From Rhizomys pruinosus (taxonomy: Eukaryota; Chordata; Mammalia; Rodentia; Spalacidae), in contig VZQC01006876.1 in NCBI GenBank assembly GCA_009823505.1, positions 3,056,781 through 3,120,780 on the forward strand: DNA of 64,000 nt. Direction: 5' to 3'. Made by a program: the position numbers and the translations under genes. This document shows, piece after piece, positions 18,970-31,853 of the stretch. Below the pieces are notes generated by a model. That model searched no databases, was not told the DNA's origin, and was given only the letters and a program-made list of their open reading frames with translations. Position 1 is the first letter of the stretch. Each line of letters begins with the position of its first letter.

Positions 18970-21500
18970 TTTTTTTTCATTTTTAGCTATAAGTGATAAT
19001 ACATGAGTACACATCCTTCAGGCAAAACCTATCTGCAGGCTGTTGTGCCCAAACCCTACAGCCCCACCATCCAGTGAGGGGTGACAGGTTTGTTTGTTCA
19101 ATCAAGTTTATCAAGTGAGTGTCCAGACTACATTGCTTGTAGTTTGCCATTCAACACAATTGCTGCCCTTACATTTTATCATGCCTCCTCTTCCGCAGGT
19201 GTTCCCTAGGCTTAAGAAAGGGGCACAGGTGGATGAGAGGTAAAACCACGTCCACTCTCTCTGGAGCTGTTGCTGTGGACTCTGGTCAATTCTGGCTGTC
19301 TTCCTTTCATGGCTGACAGTTTGTCCAGTGATAACCTTTCAATCCTACTAATGAAGCACAGGCATTGAGATATATAGGTATTTAAGCAGCACTATACTAG
19401 TTTATGGTAGGCTTACTTTGCATAAGAACAACATGTTTTGGATATGTTAATCCTGAATTGACAATTATTCGCCCCATGTTAACCTGACAGGGTCTACTGT
19501 GGCTTATAACATCTCCTAACCTGTAGAGGATTGTAGCTTGGATCAAGCCATGGGTTATTGCTCCAGGGAGAGGCCAATAGCCAATTAGATTTGGGATATA
19601 CAGGCATCTGCTGCCTCGTGCTGCACCATGTTAAATTTCCCAAAGGCATGTGAGGTGTAGCTTGGTGTGACGGTGGAGTCTTGCTTGATAGGGAGACCCA
19701 TATTTGGCCTTTATTGGTTTTAGTGCTTTTGGTACACTCTCTGGCATTCCAGGGCCTTGTACATTGCATGTGTGGGTATCTAATACATCCATCCTGGTTA
19801 ACGTAGGATTCGGCAGAGGGTCTTATTGCCTCTCCACCTGCATGTATCCCAACATAGAGGCAAGGAGCCCTTACTTTTGTGGGGCCTTGGATCCTGGCCA
19901 ACATCCACCTGGTAGAATAATCTATTGCTTGATGTCAGAGCTCCTGTATTAAATATATTTTGCTTAAGTGCATAGTTTAAGGACTTAAGCACATAGTTTA
20001 AGTATTATATTTGGTTCTGAACAGAGAGTAATCCCTTCCACAGTTCCATGTCTAGTAGTCAATTGAAGAAAGCAGTTTTAACCCTGGTTTTATAGAGATT
20101 ACCTCTACAATAGTTGTTCCAATTTACGGTTGGGGAACGACCTCATCATCGTCATTTCCTTGTTTAAATGGGGGAAAGGCAGAAATTCTCTCATATCAAA
20201 ATCTTTGTTGCACCTAGAAGGTTTAAGTTTCATTAGGACTATTATAAATAGTCTGTTACATGTAGGATCCACAGAGGGTTCGATGTTTATGGCCATCTGA
20301 GGATTTTTCTTCCTTTGAATGTTCGTACGGGTTGTCAGCCTTTCCGTTGTCACTTTTTGGTACATCCTATCAATGCCAAGCTGTATTTTTTCCTTTCTCA
20401 GCCGTTAGTGGATGACGTTTTTGTCCTGTGGAATCGAATATCTTTTCCCATAGTTAGCTATAAGATTTATTATTGCAAGGTTTTTAATGAAAAGGTTTCA
20501 TGTCTTTTCTGTTATCCCTTTCCACCGTTCAGTCTCTGCCGGGCCTCTCTACCTTACAACTTCTGTGTGTTTGGGTGACTATTTTCAGCAGTTATGAGTC
20601 CTTCTTTATATCACCACGTAGATAGTAAGCTAAGATTTGTAATTCATGTTCATAACTATAGGTGGATGTTTTCCAGCATTCTCTTTTAAGATGCAAGTTT
20701 AAAGAAACAATTGTAAGTTTTTGCATCCCCAAAATTAATTCACATCATATATGACGTCAATACTGTGTCAGATGATTGGAGTGACTAGGTGTGAATATGA
20801 TTAACTTTGTGGAAATCAAAAACTCTTTGACTTGACTTCCCGTATCTTACATAAGTCAAATGTATAATAACAACTGTCTTCTGGAGCCTCTTATAATGAG
20901 AGAGCTGCCACATAACAGGGAGGGGGCTGGGTACAGTAAAGCAACACGGAATTATTAGTTAGAATATATATCTCGGTATCTGTTAGAAATTCAACTACAA
21001 GTTCTAGAAATCTATACTTATGCGAAGATATATTGTTTGTTGATATGCAAATGCATGGCAACAAAGTGAGAAACCTTTAATCAGTATTCCAATTCCAGAT
21101 TAATTGAGACACGTACTCATGTGTTTCATTTTGAGCAATTACTGTGAGTACCAAAAATAGTGTGCACGTGGGAAAGCTATACGAGCTCTTGTCTGCTTTT
21201 CTTAACAAAGTCCTTAGACACCATGTTTCCTGTAGCCAGTGTCTAGGCGAAACTGGGTACTGCTACTGATGCTGAGCTCTACGTCAACTTAAATACGGCT
21301 ATCGAGTATCGACAACTTCGCCGTGTTCCTTGCGTCTGTCCACTACCCTCCGCATTACAATTCCCATTTCGCAGTCTTCATTTTCTGTATGCGAAGCTCT
21401 TTGTCGGCTGTATGGTTCTTGCGTATATGGCATTCCTTCCTGCTGCTCCATGATGAGCAATATTTATATCTTGTGTGGTTTTCGGTGACGTCAGGTAGCT
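18970..21500. other. Unassigned 2.5 kb block in the 3' part of L1-2
   Basis: Lies between the L1-2 3' terminus and its ORF2 tail, where L1-1 has only about 390 bp. The first kilobase (19000-20050) reads as clean sequence; later parts are noisier. It may be a different 3'UTR, or another element inserted in L1-2. A piece near 20470-20600 resembles 63745-63930 (shared tgaaaaggtttcatgtct and tttgggtgactat). No coding frame recognised. Confidence 0.5.
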
Positions 21501-23888
21501 ATCCATCATTCGATGACACATTTGTCGTTTGGGTTGTTTCTGACTGTGTTACTTCACTTGAAATAAGATGTCTGTCGTCAGAGCTCCATTCCATATTGAG
21601 CGCTGCAAATCTTCATGATGTTTCCCTACTTACCTGGGTGCATAGTAATTCCATTGTATACAATGTACCACAATTTTCCTTCTATCCACCTTCGTCAGTT
21701 GAGAGAGGACTGGAGGCTGGTTTCCTGCTTTTTTGCCCGGGATGAATCGCAAACCAGGAGCTGAGCATGGAGGGTAATGCTACATAGGCTGTAGACCAAT
21801 TGCCGTGTAGCTAGAATTGTCTTTTGGCGAGTATAGCGGAGGTGGTTAACAAAGGGGCTAAACCAAATTTCAAGTCGTAATATGTTGGGTCGTCGAGTCA
21901 AGCCTAGTACTCGCTGCCGGATGGATATCATATCTCGGCAGGGGAGTGCTATGGACTAGGCAAGCGAGGGTTGTAAGGTCAAGTCAAAATTCAATGGTAT
22001 TTAGAGCTGCCCGCTCTGTTCGAGATAAATCTAAGGACTGTTTTGACGTCACTCATGGCTCTTATCATCTCAAACAGGTTAGGGTTGACGATTTGTCTAT
22101 ATACAGCTGCTTCAGTCCCAAGTCAGACCTGTCACACTTTCCCCGGGAAAGATTGGGGAGCTGCTATGGACATTCGAACGTTTGGTGAAGCACTAATCAT
22201 ACCCTACCAAGCTAAATTAGACTAGTAATGTGTAGGGCTGTTAATTCCCCTTATCTTGTCCCACAACTCTGTTCTCCAGCGCTTGGGTATGCTGGAACAG
22301 CCAACTCATGAAGGTTTCGTTTTCAGAAGATGGTGGATTTTCCTCTTCAATCAGCTCTGGTGCTCTATTTCTACAAATGCTCTTAATTGGAAGCAAGTCC
22401 TAGACGGAACAGGGGGGATTATTGTGAGGGGCTCGTCGAGGAGTTGCGCTATGGTCTACACCCATGTTTAAATTTCATTGTACCCTTTATCTTCCCTTAA
22501 GTTTCATCTCGAGAGGGATGTGTTGTTGAATCGAGCTGCATCCCTGTATAGGCATGACGTGATCGTTCCGTTGAGTTGCCAGCCGGTTTGGACTCCTCCG
22601 TCTTGGGTTGGAAGGTGATTGAGTGCTATTGGGCAGTGGCAACCTGTGCTTTTGCCTACATTCTTTTATGAAATGATGCGCATGTCTGGGTTTCTCGTTT
22701 CTGCTGTCTTTTCGGTGGTGTGGGGTGGGTTATTGTTCCTGTTAGTTAGCTCTGATTTTCTGTAATACCTGGTATAATTATGGTTTGTGGCTGTTGTGTG
22801 TCAAGAGGATTGGTAGGTCTGGGCTGAGGGAGAGAGTCGGTTTCGCGCCTCCACTCTTGTGGAATTCTCTCGGCGCTCTCTCATCCGCACGGCTTCTACG
22901 TCACCTTTGAGTGTGTCGCCTTTCAGTACCCGCTTTCCGGTTCCGTGATTGTGATGTACTCGATGGATCGTCTCGTGTGGTCCGTTGAGATCTTACAGCT
23001 TCTAGGGAGTGTACAGGATCGCCGATTTGTCAATTGTCGATCTTATTTCTTGTGCAGCCTGCGTGGTGCTGATGTGCGTTAGAGTCACTTTCTACATCCT
23101 TTTAGCTTGTCTGTCTTTGTAGTCTGCTGCCAGCTTCTCTTCTATCCAACTGCTCCGGTTCTAGTGTTTGGGGTTCTGTCCCGTTGTAGTCTTTCTGGTG
23201 TGCCCATGGCTGGGAGTTGACCGTTTGTACAAGGGTGAGTTGGTAGGCGGTTGTTATTTGTTCTTATGCTCTTCTGAGGTACAAGTGGTGGATCCAGTTT
23301 TGTTTGCCTAGCCACACCTCTGCCTGAATTGGATGCGGCTGTTCCTTTCCATTCACCCCGAATGCTGACTTTACGGTTATCTTCTTGCCCCTTTTGTCAT
23401 AATTGAGGTGTGCTGTAAATTGCTATGAGCCGATGGTGTGATCTTCAGTTTTTAGCCAGGGGTTGGTCATATCTTGGTCTGTTTGTGTTTGTGTATTTTT
23501 CTGTACCAGGCTGGTGCTAATGACTGCCTGTAGTATATGTGGTGAGCATTGTTAGGTATAGCGATCCGGCCGTTATTAGCTCTTTTCAAACTCAGGGGGG
23601 TTTAGCTCCATATGGCTAATTCGGGGGGGTCTCTTTCCTGTTTTTCCAATGAAATTGAAGGATTTTCTTTTCAGGCCTGTGACGAAACTCTTGGGGATTC
23701 TGAATTGGATAGCATTAAATCTGTACTGAGCTGTCTTTGGGTCCTAGGTTATGGAACATCGGTATTTTACTATATACCCTTTTGTATTTCTCCCTACATT
23801 CCATTGAGCTGGTGAAGGGCTTTGTCCCATCCTTCTGTCAAGTTTGCTTGCTGTCCTGTTTCAAAGGGCTCTTTCCTTTTTCAGGGGT

Positions 23889-23897
<9 letters not shown>

Positions 23898-23951
<54 letters not shown>
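23898..23951. repeat. Poly-T run of about 54 inside L1-2
   Basis: Replaces a short T-rich word of L1-1 (near 12605). Probably a homopolymer artefact, not a real A-tail, since L1-like sequence continues on both sides. Confidence 0.85.
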
Positions 23952-23953
<2 letters not shown>

Positions 23954-26900
23954 TATTTTTTTAGAGGTTTTATTTTTTTTTCATTTGTTTTTTGAGTGCT
24001 ATTTGTGTGTAGTGAAGTGTTGGTCGGCTTGTATTGCTTCCTTACTTTCGAAATGCTGCTTTTTCGTTTGTTGGTGTAACAGAAAGGCTACTGCTCTTTT
24101 TCAGTAGGCCTCTTCAGAATTTTTGTATGCCTTTGCAACAGACAGCTTCATCTTATTTGACCATTGAAGACTCTTTCATCGTCTTAATAAAGTAGGAGTT
24201 TTCCTGGGCTGTGGAGAGTTTTCTTTAGCGATACACGTCTCATAGCGGGAAGAAAGCACATTCATCATTCTTTCGATCACGCCAAACAAGTGGGATAGCT
24301 CGACTTCCTCTTTTCCCCAGATTTGGAACTCCCTTTGTTGGATTTCTTGTCTTGCCTAGTAGTTGCCACTACTTGTAGTGGGTGTTCTCAGCAAACCCAT
24401 AACCATTGAAGAGGAGCCTTGGGGCTTTGACTATGGGGGAGCCTATAGCCTTGAGTTCCCTATCCGTTTGTTTAAGGTGGTAATTTTTTGTGTGCCTTCT
24501 TGGTCTATTCATCACCGTTCCATTTTAGGCTGGTCGGGTGGTACACACGATGATATTGGCCTTTGGGTTGTTGTCTTGTGCATAATGGCTTGTGACTCTC
24601 ACCAATTGGAGTGAGGTCAGGAAAATGGGGAGTGTCTGGGGCCAGACTACCACGTTCGCTTCACAGGACATTCTGTAAGAACGATTTATAGACAGAAAGT
24701 GGGTGTCTGGATTTTCGTTAAGCGCTCACAGGCGCATTTCCTTCTGCGCTGGCCTAGTGGGAAAATGAGATGGGTGTACCTTGGGGTTTTGTCCTCTTGG
24801 CACACATGCAGTCGGTCTTTAAAGACTGCTGATCCCTATTGATATTGCTTTTGATGATCAGTTTATTTGAATTTCGTATGTTGACCACTCCCCTAGCAAT
24901 GTTCTTGGGCTATGAATGTTTTAACTTGGTCGTGGTTGATGATTTTCTTGATGTGAAGTCTGTTTTTATACGCGAAAAATAAACGTTTGCCTAGATATAC
25001 CTGTTTTAGATTTTGGTCATCTGTGTTATCTATTAGTAGTAGGTCTATAGTTCTCCTGGTGGTTATTGGTGTTTGTTATCTATACCTATCTCCCCTTGGT
25101 TTTGCATAAGTAGCCAAGGTAATCACCCGGGGCTAAATCAGATGTAGAAGGCGAAGATATTGGAGAGAGAAGTCCCTTCGTTTGTATCGTTCTAAACAAG
25201 TTTAAGTAGTCAATTTCTTGTAGACTCACACGTCATGAATACGTGGAACATATTGTTTACTAAGTAACTAGAAATCGCATGGCTGGTTTGAAAGCTCCAT
25301 CCCAGCACCATGTGGCGCTGTGCGCCCATGTGGAAGGTGAGTTGCGCAAAGGGCACATTCACTGTCACAAAGAGCATCTTCCAATTCCTCTGCCTACTTA
25401 AATTTGGTCTTGTTTAACCCCGCGCTAGTCTGATCCGAAGTCGCTCCTTGAGTTGAGCCTCTTTGTGTGATCTCCTTCACGCCCTCAGTATGTAGTGTTC
25501 TTTAAAAAAACCTAAGAAGATGTGTTCATTCTTTCAAGTAGAGGCCAAACCAACATTTACTTCTAGCGAAAGAGACATTTTATCATATAGCTGCATTGTG
25601 ACGTTTGATATGACTAAATGCTCCATTTTGGAAGAGCTTCTCCCTTCTGATTGTCTGACATACTTTTATTCATCTAGGTCCTTGGTCATGATGTATAATT
25701 TCCCCTTTTCACTTTCAAGGAGGTTTGAAGATTGAATTATTTTGGAGAGTTGGTCCCATGACTCTTTTTTTTGGTTAACTGGGCTAGGAGGTCTGTCTAT
25801 CTTGGTATTTATTCTCTCAAAGAAACCAACTTTTGGATTAATTAAATTTTTTTGTATTGTTTTATCCTTCTTCACTTTCTATGTTTCAATTTGCATTCCT
25901 CTGCTCTGTTACTTCTGTATATTAATTTAAGGGGAAAATATTATCTATGCTTAATTTCATGTCTCACATTTTCTTCCTTGTTTTATTGGGTTATAAATAT
26001 TATTGTTTTGCAATTGTTCTCTTTTCAGGTTTGTGTTGTGTGGTTAGTAACTGGTCCTGCCAATGGTCATGAGATCATTTTCAACTTGTGGTGCACCTTT
26101 CTGTTTTTTTTACACATGGGGCTACGCTATGAGCACTAATATGACACCTGCCCGCTGCATTGAGTCGAGTAATGACGGTTTGTTAAGTGGAAGTGTCCCA
26201 TAGATTTTGCTCGAATGTCTGTGTTGTAATGTATATACAAATGTGCTCAATCGGCTACGCTTCCAGACAAATGTTTTGGATTTCTTGCTTTTGGTATTTG
26301 CATTCGCATCTGCACCCGCTCCTTCTCTATTCAGGACGAAAGAAGGTGTTTGAGTCGCCATGTTGTGCTCCTCGTAGTGTTTTAAGTACGTGTACGGGTT
26401 TATTCTGTGTGTTCGTTACTTTTCGTAGCTCAGCCATCTCTTTTTAAAAATTTTTCTATCTTGTGTGCCTTAGAATTGAACATTGCATGTGAGAGTTAAT
26501 TTTCCAACTATAATTTTATTGTTTGAGTCATTCCCTAGTTCACCATGATAGTCCACAGTATAATGGCCCCTAAATTCATTTGGTGAGAATTCAATTTCCT
26601 TGGGTTGTCTTTTGTATTTTTGGAAAGTGTTATTCCATTCTTCTGCGTGCCGTCCTTGGTAAATATTGTTTCAGATACTAAGATAATAATTTGTCTGTTG
26701 AGAGTCTTGCCATAGGCTTATGGCTGTACCTACCGCTGTCATCTTAACGATTGTCGCCTGGCCAAATGCTCTCAAGGCGCTGTTGTTATCCATTATTGTC
26801 CTGTGGAATTGAGTCTGTCAGCAGGAACTGTAATGGGATCAGTACCTCCTCGACAGTCCCCCAAAGGCTATGGTGATTTGTCAAGCTGTGCTGGGGTTAA

Positions 26901-29487
26901 CCTCCTCGTTCGTATCCTTGTAGCATGACCTGAACGAGAATGTGTTCTCTTATAAATTAAAGGTATAGGATAGCAACCTGATGTACTCTGGGATGCATAT
27001 TTTAGGGTTATTGACAATGTTAATAGTGAATGCAAAGCATCACGAATTCGTCAATTGTGGTTCGCTTCAATTACCACGAACATACCCAGGCTATATCAGA
27101 GGCCCCCTCAGGGCATGTTATCTCTTGTGATTTCAGTTAGCTTGGGGCTTTCCTACGCTATGAGGATCTGAATTTTTGTTTGCTTGTATTAGGTAACTAA
27201 TACGAGAAATTATACTTCCAGTTGGGCCACTACCGCCTTTCTTTGGGTTTGTAATTTGGCCTTTATTTGTTGCGGTCTGGAGATATGCGTCGTGTCGCTT
27301 CCCAATCAGCTTTCACCTTTATAGTCTGGTCCGGCCTATCCTTCCGAGAATTTGAAGATTTGATGGTATTCTTAGATAGAACGAGCAATAAAATGAGTGT
27401 ATTGGGGTTTATTGTTGTTAGCCTCTATTCGCCAATTCTCACTTCTGAGATCTCATTCTGCAAACCAGATTTTACTCAGAGTTGGGGAAGCTTGTAACAC
27501 CGGCGCGTTACACTTAATAATAGGGTTATGCGGGAAAGGATCACACACAATCTGAATATATGGAATGCTTGCTCCTTTCACTTTCACTTATCTCCATCTT
27601 GGACTTCTACCCTTTGATTTTTGCTAAGCTATGAGTTTTAATTGATTAGTTTGTTAGTTTCCTTTTCCTCAGTGTTTGAGGATTGTTGCTCTTCTCTTCT
27701 TGCCCTTTGAATTGCTCAAGTATTTTATGAAGAGTTGGTTTCCCGGACATATGTCATTGATCAAATCAGATGTTGATGTGCTATGACTATGTCATAGAGA
27801 GAGATTTTGTCTCCTCTTCCTTCTAGTACATAACAGTCACCGAGATATTTGAGTTTGGGCTCTGTGGTGAGAGGTGACTAATTCTGGGTTGGCATCGACA
27901 TAGGTACGGCTCGTAAAAACAGACAAAGGGAAGACTAAGCCGCTTTTCGACATCCCATGTTCTTCTTGGCTTTCATAGTTGAAGGGTCGAGAGAGAAGGA
28001 TTGGTCAGTGATAGGATCTCTCGAATGGGTTTCTTGCACAATGCTAGACGTTGGATTATTTCTTTTGGGCGCCATTACACAGAATGTCTATGATGGTTCA
28101 GTCCGGTATTGTTAGTGGATTCCTAGCATTTTAGAACTAATAGATTACGAGAGGAGGTAGGGGGTGTATGCTTTACTGATCTTGTACTATTTGGGGATCG
28201 GTGTAGCTAATATGTGGTTTGGTAGTGGCCTTGTGCTAGATTTTTTAGTATTGGTGCGAAATTCCTTTATCACTATTCATAAGTACTGTTGTACATAGAA
28301 TCTCATGCCAACTACTATTGAGTTACAGACTCCCTTCTGACAGATGGGGATCTTCCTCCTTGGCTGTACTCTCTGAACTCACGGACTACTGCGAGTATAG
28401 CAGGTCAAGACCGTATTGGTCTTTCAATATGTGGGTTGTCGTATTACTCCTGGGCTTTGTTAAATCGACTACTTATTGTGTAAATGATTCTAACAAATTT
28501 TACATAATCTTTATTTGAGCTTTTTAATGCTCTTTCAAGTGTTATCCACACTTCAGGTAGATATTCTTGTGATTCTTGCACTTCCTAGCAAATTCATACT
28601 ATACTGAGAATGTATTTTCCTGTATTACCTTCTTAACTTGCTTGACGTTAGACTGAGTGTGTCTAATTACCTCTTCTTATTGAGTAGATGCACGCTCACT
28701 AGTGTGACTAATATTCTCTCAATGACGTAAGTAGAAAACTGAAAGACCCCAGTGCTGACAAAAGATGAGGAAAATCCATCCTACCAGTTCATAAAGTTGG
28801 CGAACTTCTGCAAGTCTCTTCATTGTGTTCGCGCAGTAGTCTCATAATTGCTGCTTCTTCGGTGTCCGCTCCTTTCTTTTGGGTTGGCTGCCTTTTTTCA
28901 GTGTTTCTACTTCCATTCGGAGTTTGTTTTTTTCTCCTCTAGTTCTTTTCTGGGTTTGTCAAACTTGCTGTTCCTTTATGTCTTTCCGAAGTTTGTCATT
29001 GTATCTCTTAGGTCTTTTTGAGTTTTTCATTTCTCTCTCTTTAGTTCCATTGGCTCTTCTTTGTTTTTCTTTAATTTCTCTGCGTATGTCTTCAATTATT
29101 CGTCTAAGCTCTATTACTTGGGTCTCCTCCAAGGTGATCCCATTGCTGGCTATCTCCTCCCGTGTTGGTAGGCCTGGTGTGGGAGTATGCTGTGCCTTCC
29201 CATGTTGTCCTTCGTCGTGTGCCAGGCATGTGGGTTTCCCTTTTACGGTTCAAATCACAAACATCTTTTCACTATGTTAACAGATGCTTTTGCTTGCCCT
29301 GCCTTCCGATGCCTCTTTAATTTATTTAATTTATTTATTATTATCTTTATGTGTATTACTTGGCTAGGTTCTCAGGTTTTCAGTTTTTGTGTATTATGGA
29401 TGTTGGAGCTAAGTTAGTTTCTCTTCTGTTCTTGAAGGTTCTGCCAAAGCGAAGACGGACTTGGATTCTTACCAATTCACTTGGCGC

Positions 29488-29522
29488 GGGGGTGGGGGTG
29501 GGATTGGGGGGGGTGCGGGGGG
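29488..29522 (+). other. G-quadruplex-forming motif
   Basis: Successive G-runs (5, 5, 3, 8 and 6 G) separated by 1-3 bases, at the 5' end of L1-2 on the strand opposite the L1 sense. It fits the canonical G3+ loop 1-7 rule. Confidence 0.8.
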
Positions 29523-29677
29523 TATTGTGTGCCTGATTTAGCCCGCGCCGGTCTCTGGCGGGGGACCCCGTAGACGGGTCAGAGCGAGACCCTCTACCAG
29601 CTGCCCGGCAGACCCGGCCTAGAACTGTGGAGCTGTGTACTGGCCTGGCGCGTTGCAGTGCAGAAGACCACTATTTC

Positions 29678-30116
29678 GAGCAGTGTGATTCTACTGAAGG
29701 TGTTCAGGAGTGAAAGACATGGGTAGATGTAGTTTTAGAAACATTTCCTTTAGTAAACATAATTGGAAGAAACAGACAACAGCAGCAAGAAGAACCTGGT
29801 GGATCAAAGACTGATGAAACGGTGAACTTCTGCTCAAAACGGTCAACTTGAAAAGTCCAAAAAATAAATAAATAAGAAGGAAGTAGAATTATCTGGAGGT
29901 GACTGGATCTCTCTAGCTTGGGCACAGGGCAAACAGTGGCTCAGTCCTTCAGATGTCATATAAGCAGAGTATTGGTTTTGCAGAACATGTGTGACAATTT
30001 GGCACCGTGAACAAGCAAGTGTGTAAATGGTGTTAGGATTTGAGCCCCAAATCACTGCTTGAGTAGAGAGAAGAGCCAGCATGGTAGTAGACAAAGGTGA
30101 GGGAGTCAAAACTGCC
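29678..30116. other. Unique intergenic sequence
   Basis: No repeat or gene recognised apart from a short AAAT-type run near 29860-29875. Confidence 0.5.
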
Positions 30117-30445
30117 GAGAGCTGGAGACATTGCTCAATGGTAGAGTGCTCGCCTAACAAGCACGAGACACTGGGTTCCCTTCGCAGTACCACAAAACCA
30201 AGACAAACAGAAAGAGGAGGAGGAGGAGGAGGAGGAGGAGGAGGAGGAGGAGGAGGAGGAGAGGGGCAGAGAGGGGGAGGAAGAGGAAAGGTAGAACAAA
30301 AGAAAGGAGAAAAAAAAACAGGGAAAACAATTTGCCAAGCATGATGGCACACACCTGGAATCCCAGTGCTTGGAGGGGGTAGGCAGGAGGATGGGGGGGT
30401 TGAAGCCAGCCTGGTCCACGGAGCGAGATCCTGTCTTAAACAACA
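30117..30445 (+). mobile_element. ID+B1 composite SINE (B4/RSINE-like) with internal microsatellites
   Basis: An ID-like half (agagctggagacattgctca ... cttcgcagtaccacaaaacc) is followed by a GGA repeat and A/G-rich DNA. A B1-like half follows (catgatggcacacacctgga ... cagcctggtccacggagcga). The order is that of B4-type SINEs, with the A-rich linker expanded. Confidence 0.75.
30213..30262. repeat. (GGA)n microsatellite
   Basis: About 50 bp of GAG/GGA triplets, then a purine-only stretch to about 30330. It gives poly-Gly, poly-Glu or poly-Ser readings that are not genes. Confidence 0.95.
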
Positions 30446-30953
30446 ATCAGAATGAGCAAGAAGGAAAAGTAGGCACAAAGGGAAAGCCCAGTGTCCCTCC
30501 AACAGGGATAACACCTGAAGCAGGTAGTGTGGTGGAGCAAGCCCCACGGCCCCTCTGCCTGGCCTCCCCTCTGCCTGGCCTCCCATTCTACCCTGTGTCC
30601 TGGGAGTGGGCAGCTGAGGCCCCAGAGGAAAAGGGGAGGAGAGTCAAACTGTGGGTCTCATTTAATTATTTTTAATCTCCTGGCAGATTTCCTCAGTGCT
30701 CAGCAGCATTTTCTCCCAGAGACAAAAGCAGGAGGTTGCTCAGGGCCTGGGTGTGGCTCTGGCTGCCGTAATTGCTGAGTGCAAGCTTTAGGGGTCCGGG
30801 AGCCAGTTGGAGAGGTTGGGCTGCCCCACCCTTCAGGTGGAGGCCAGCTCAGTTCTGCTTTACTTAGACATTTCTTCTGATTTTTGCAGCACACACCCAG
30901 TGCCTAAACATCATTCTAGATGCTAGGAAAAAACAAAGGGGAAAACACCCCCC
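30446..30953. other. Unique intergenic sequence
   Basis: GC-rich unique DNA with a short direct repeat (ctctgcctggcctccc, 30556-30571 and 30572-30587). No gene recognised. Confidence 0.5.
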
Positions 30954-30969
30954 CCCACACACACACATG

Positions 30970-31007
<38 letters not shown>
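30954..31007. repeat. (CA)n microsatellite
   Basis: AC repeat interrupted by atgtgcgcgc. Confidence 0.95.
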
Positions 31008-31008
<1 letters not shown>

Positions 31009-31853
31009 AACGAAAAGAAAAAAATTAAGAGATTTCTCCTTATTCTGGTCTCTCTATATCTTGTATCTTTATTTGTATTGGAAAGAGACATCACACACAT
31101 GTTAAAGATGGTTCAGAGAGACCAGGTAAAACATTTCCCATAAGCCAGCAAGCTTTAGAAAATTTCATGAAGAGTTCAGGTCTTGTTATGGACACAAATG
31201 AATGAAGCCGTCCAGCACTCTTGGGAAGGCCGGGTTATTCCCGTGTTGGAGGGCTGTTTTGTGAACAGCTAACAGGGCCTTGAGACTGCCTTCATTCACA
31301 TTTACCCAGGCAGGTATTTTTATTGCCTGCCTTCTCTGTACAAACGAGTGTCTATGGAACTCTGCCCTGCCCACAGGAGCAGTGTATCTAGCTCTGGAGC
31401 AAGCTGGAACATGCATGCTCCATTTAAAAGCACTTCTGAGAACAAGCCAGGCTGCATCACTTGCCACATGAAATATCCAATGGAAGAGCTCATGCTCCCC
31501 AAGGGTGATCGACTGGTCTGTGTGACCTGGGAAGGCTCTGCGCAGAAGTGGTCTTGGAGTAGGATCAGCAGAGTGCTAGTAGCCCTTGCTAGCTCGCAGG
31601 CTCCTCCTCTCCCTAGTCAAGAGTTTGGTGGGAAGCTCTCAGCAGTATGGCCCATACTGGTCTTCCCTGCCCACCTCCTAACACCAGCCCTGCAGCTCAC
31701 ATCACTTTCTACACTGCTTTAGAGCCGTTGCAGCTGAGCCTGCAGTCCCGCCTGGCTGGGACTGTGAAGTCCCGCCCCTTGGCACCTGGTCAGGACTTGG
31801 TGTCTGTTGAATAAGGAAATGAGGCGTACTCTGGACAGAAAGTAGGGAATATG
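31008..31853. other. Unique intergenic sequence
   Basis: No repeat recognised. Open frames of 93-124 codons overlap on both strands (31186-31722) without a recognisable domain; non-coding by default. Confidence 0.45.

Larger units (their letters stand above)
18798..29677 (-). mobile_element. LINE-1 insertion with heavily corrupted sequence (L1-2)
   Basis: Bounded by an exact 11-bp TSD accactatttc (18798-18808 and 29667-29677), so the 10.86 kb between is one insertion event plus anything later added. Minus orientation: T-run at the left. L1-1-like wording then appears in collinear order: ORF2 tail (about 21540-21730), ORF2 middle (23020-23900, 24900-25870), ORF1 (28880-29250) and a GC-rich 5' end (29470-29660). 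Alignments break every few bases through insertions and deletions, and no ORF survives. The noise level is unlike any other repeat here, so I read most of it as unpolished long-read sequence rather than natural decay. 18970-21500 is not L1-1-like and is listed separately. Confidence 0.8.

Noticed and set aside
20000..29300. Novel gene cluster suggested by many short plus-strand frames
   Set aside because: The region is inside a TSD-bounded L1, with L1 wording throughout most of it and indel noise; the frames are debris.
30081..30586. Poly-Gly, poly-Ser and poly-Pro open frames
   Set aside because: They read through the GGA microsatellite and a SINE.
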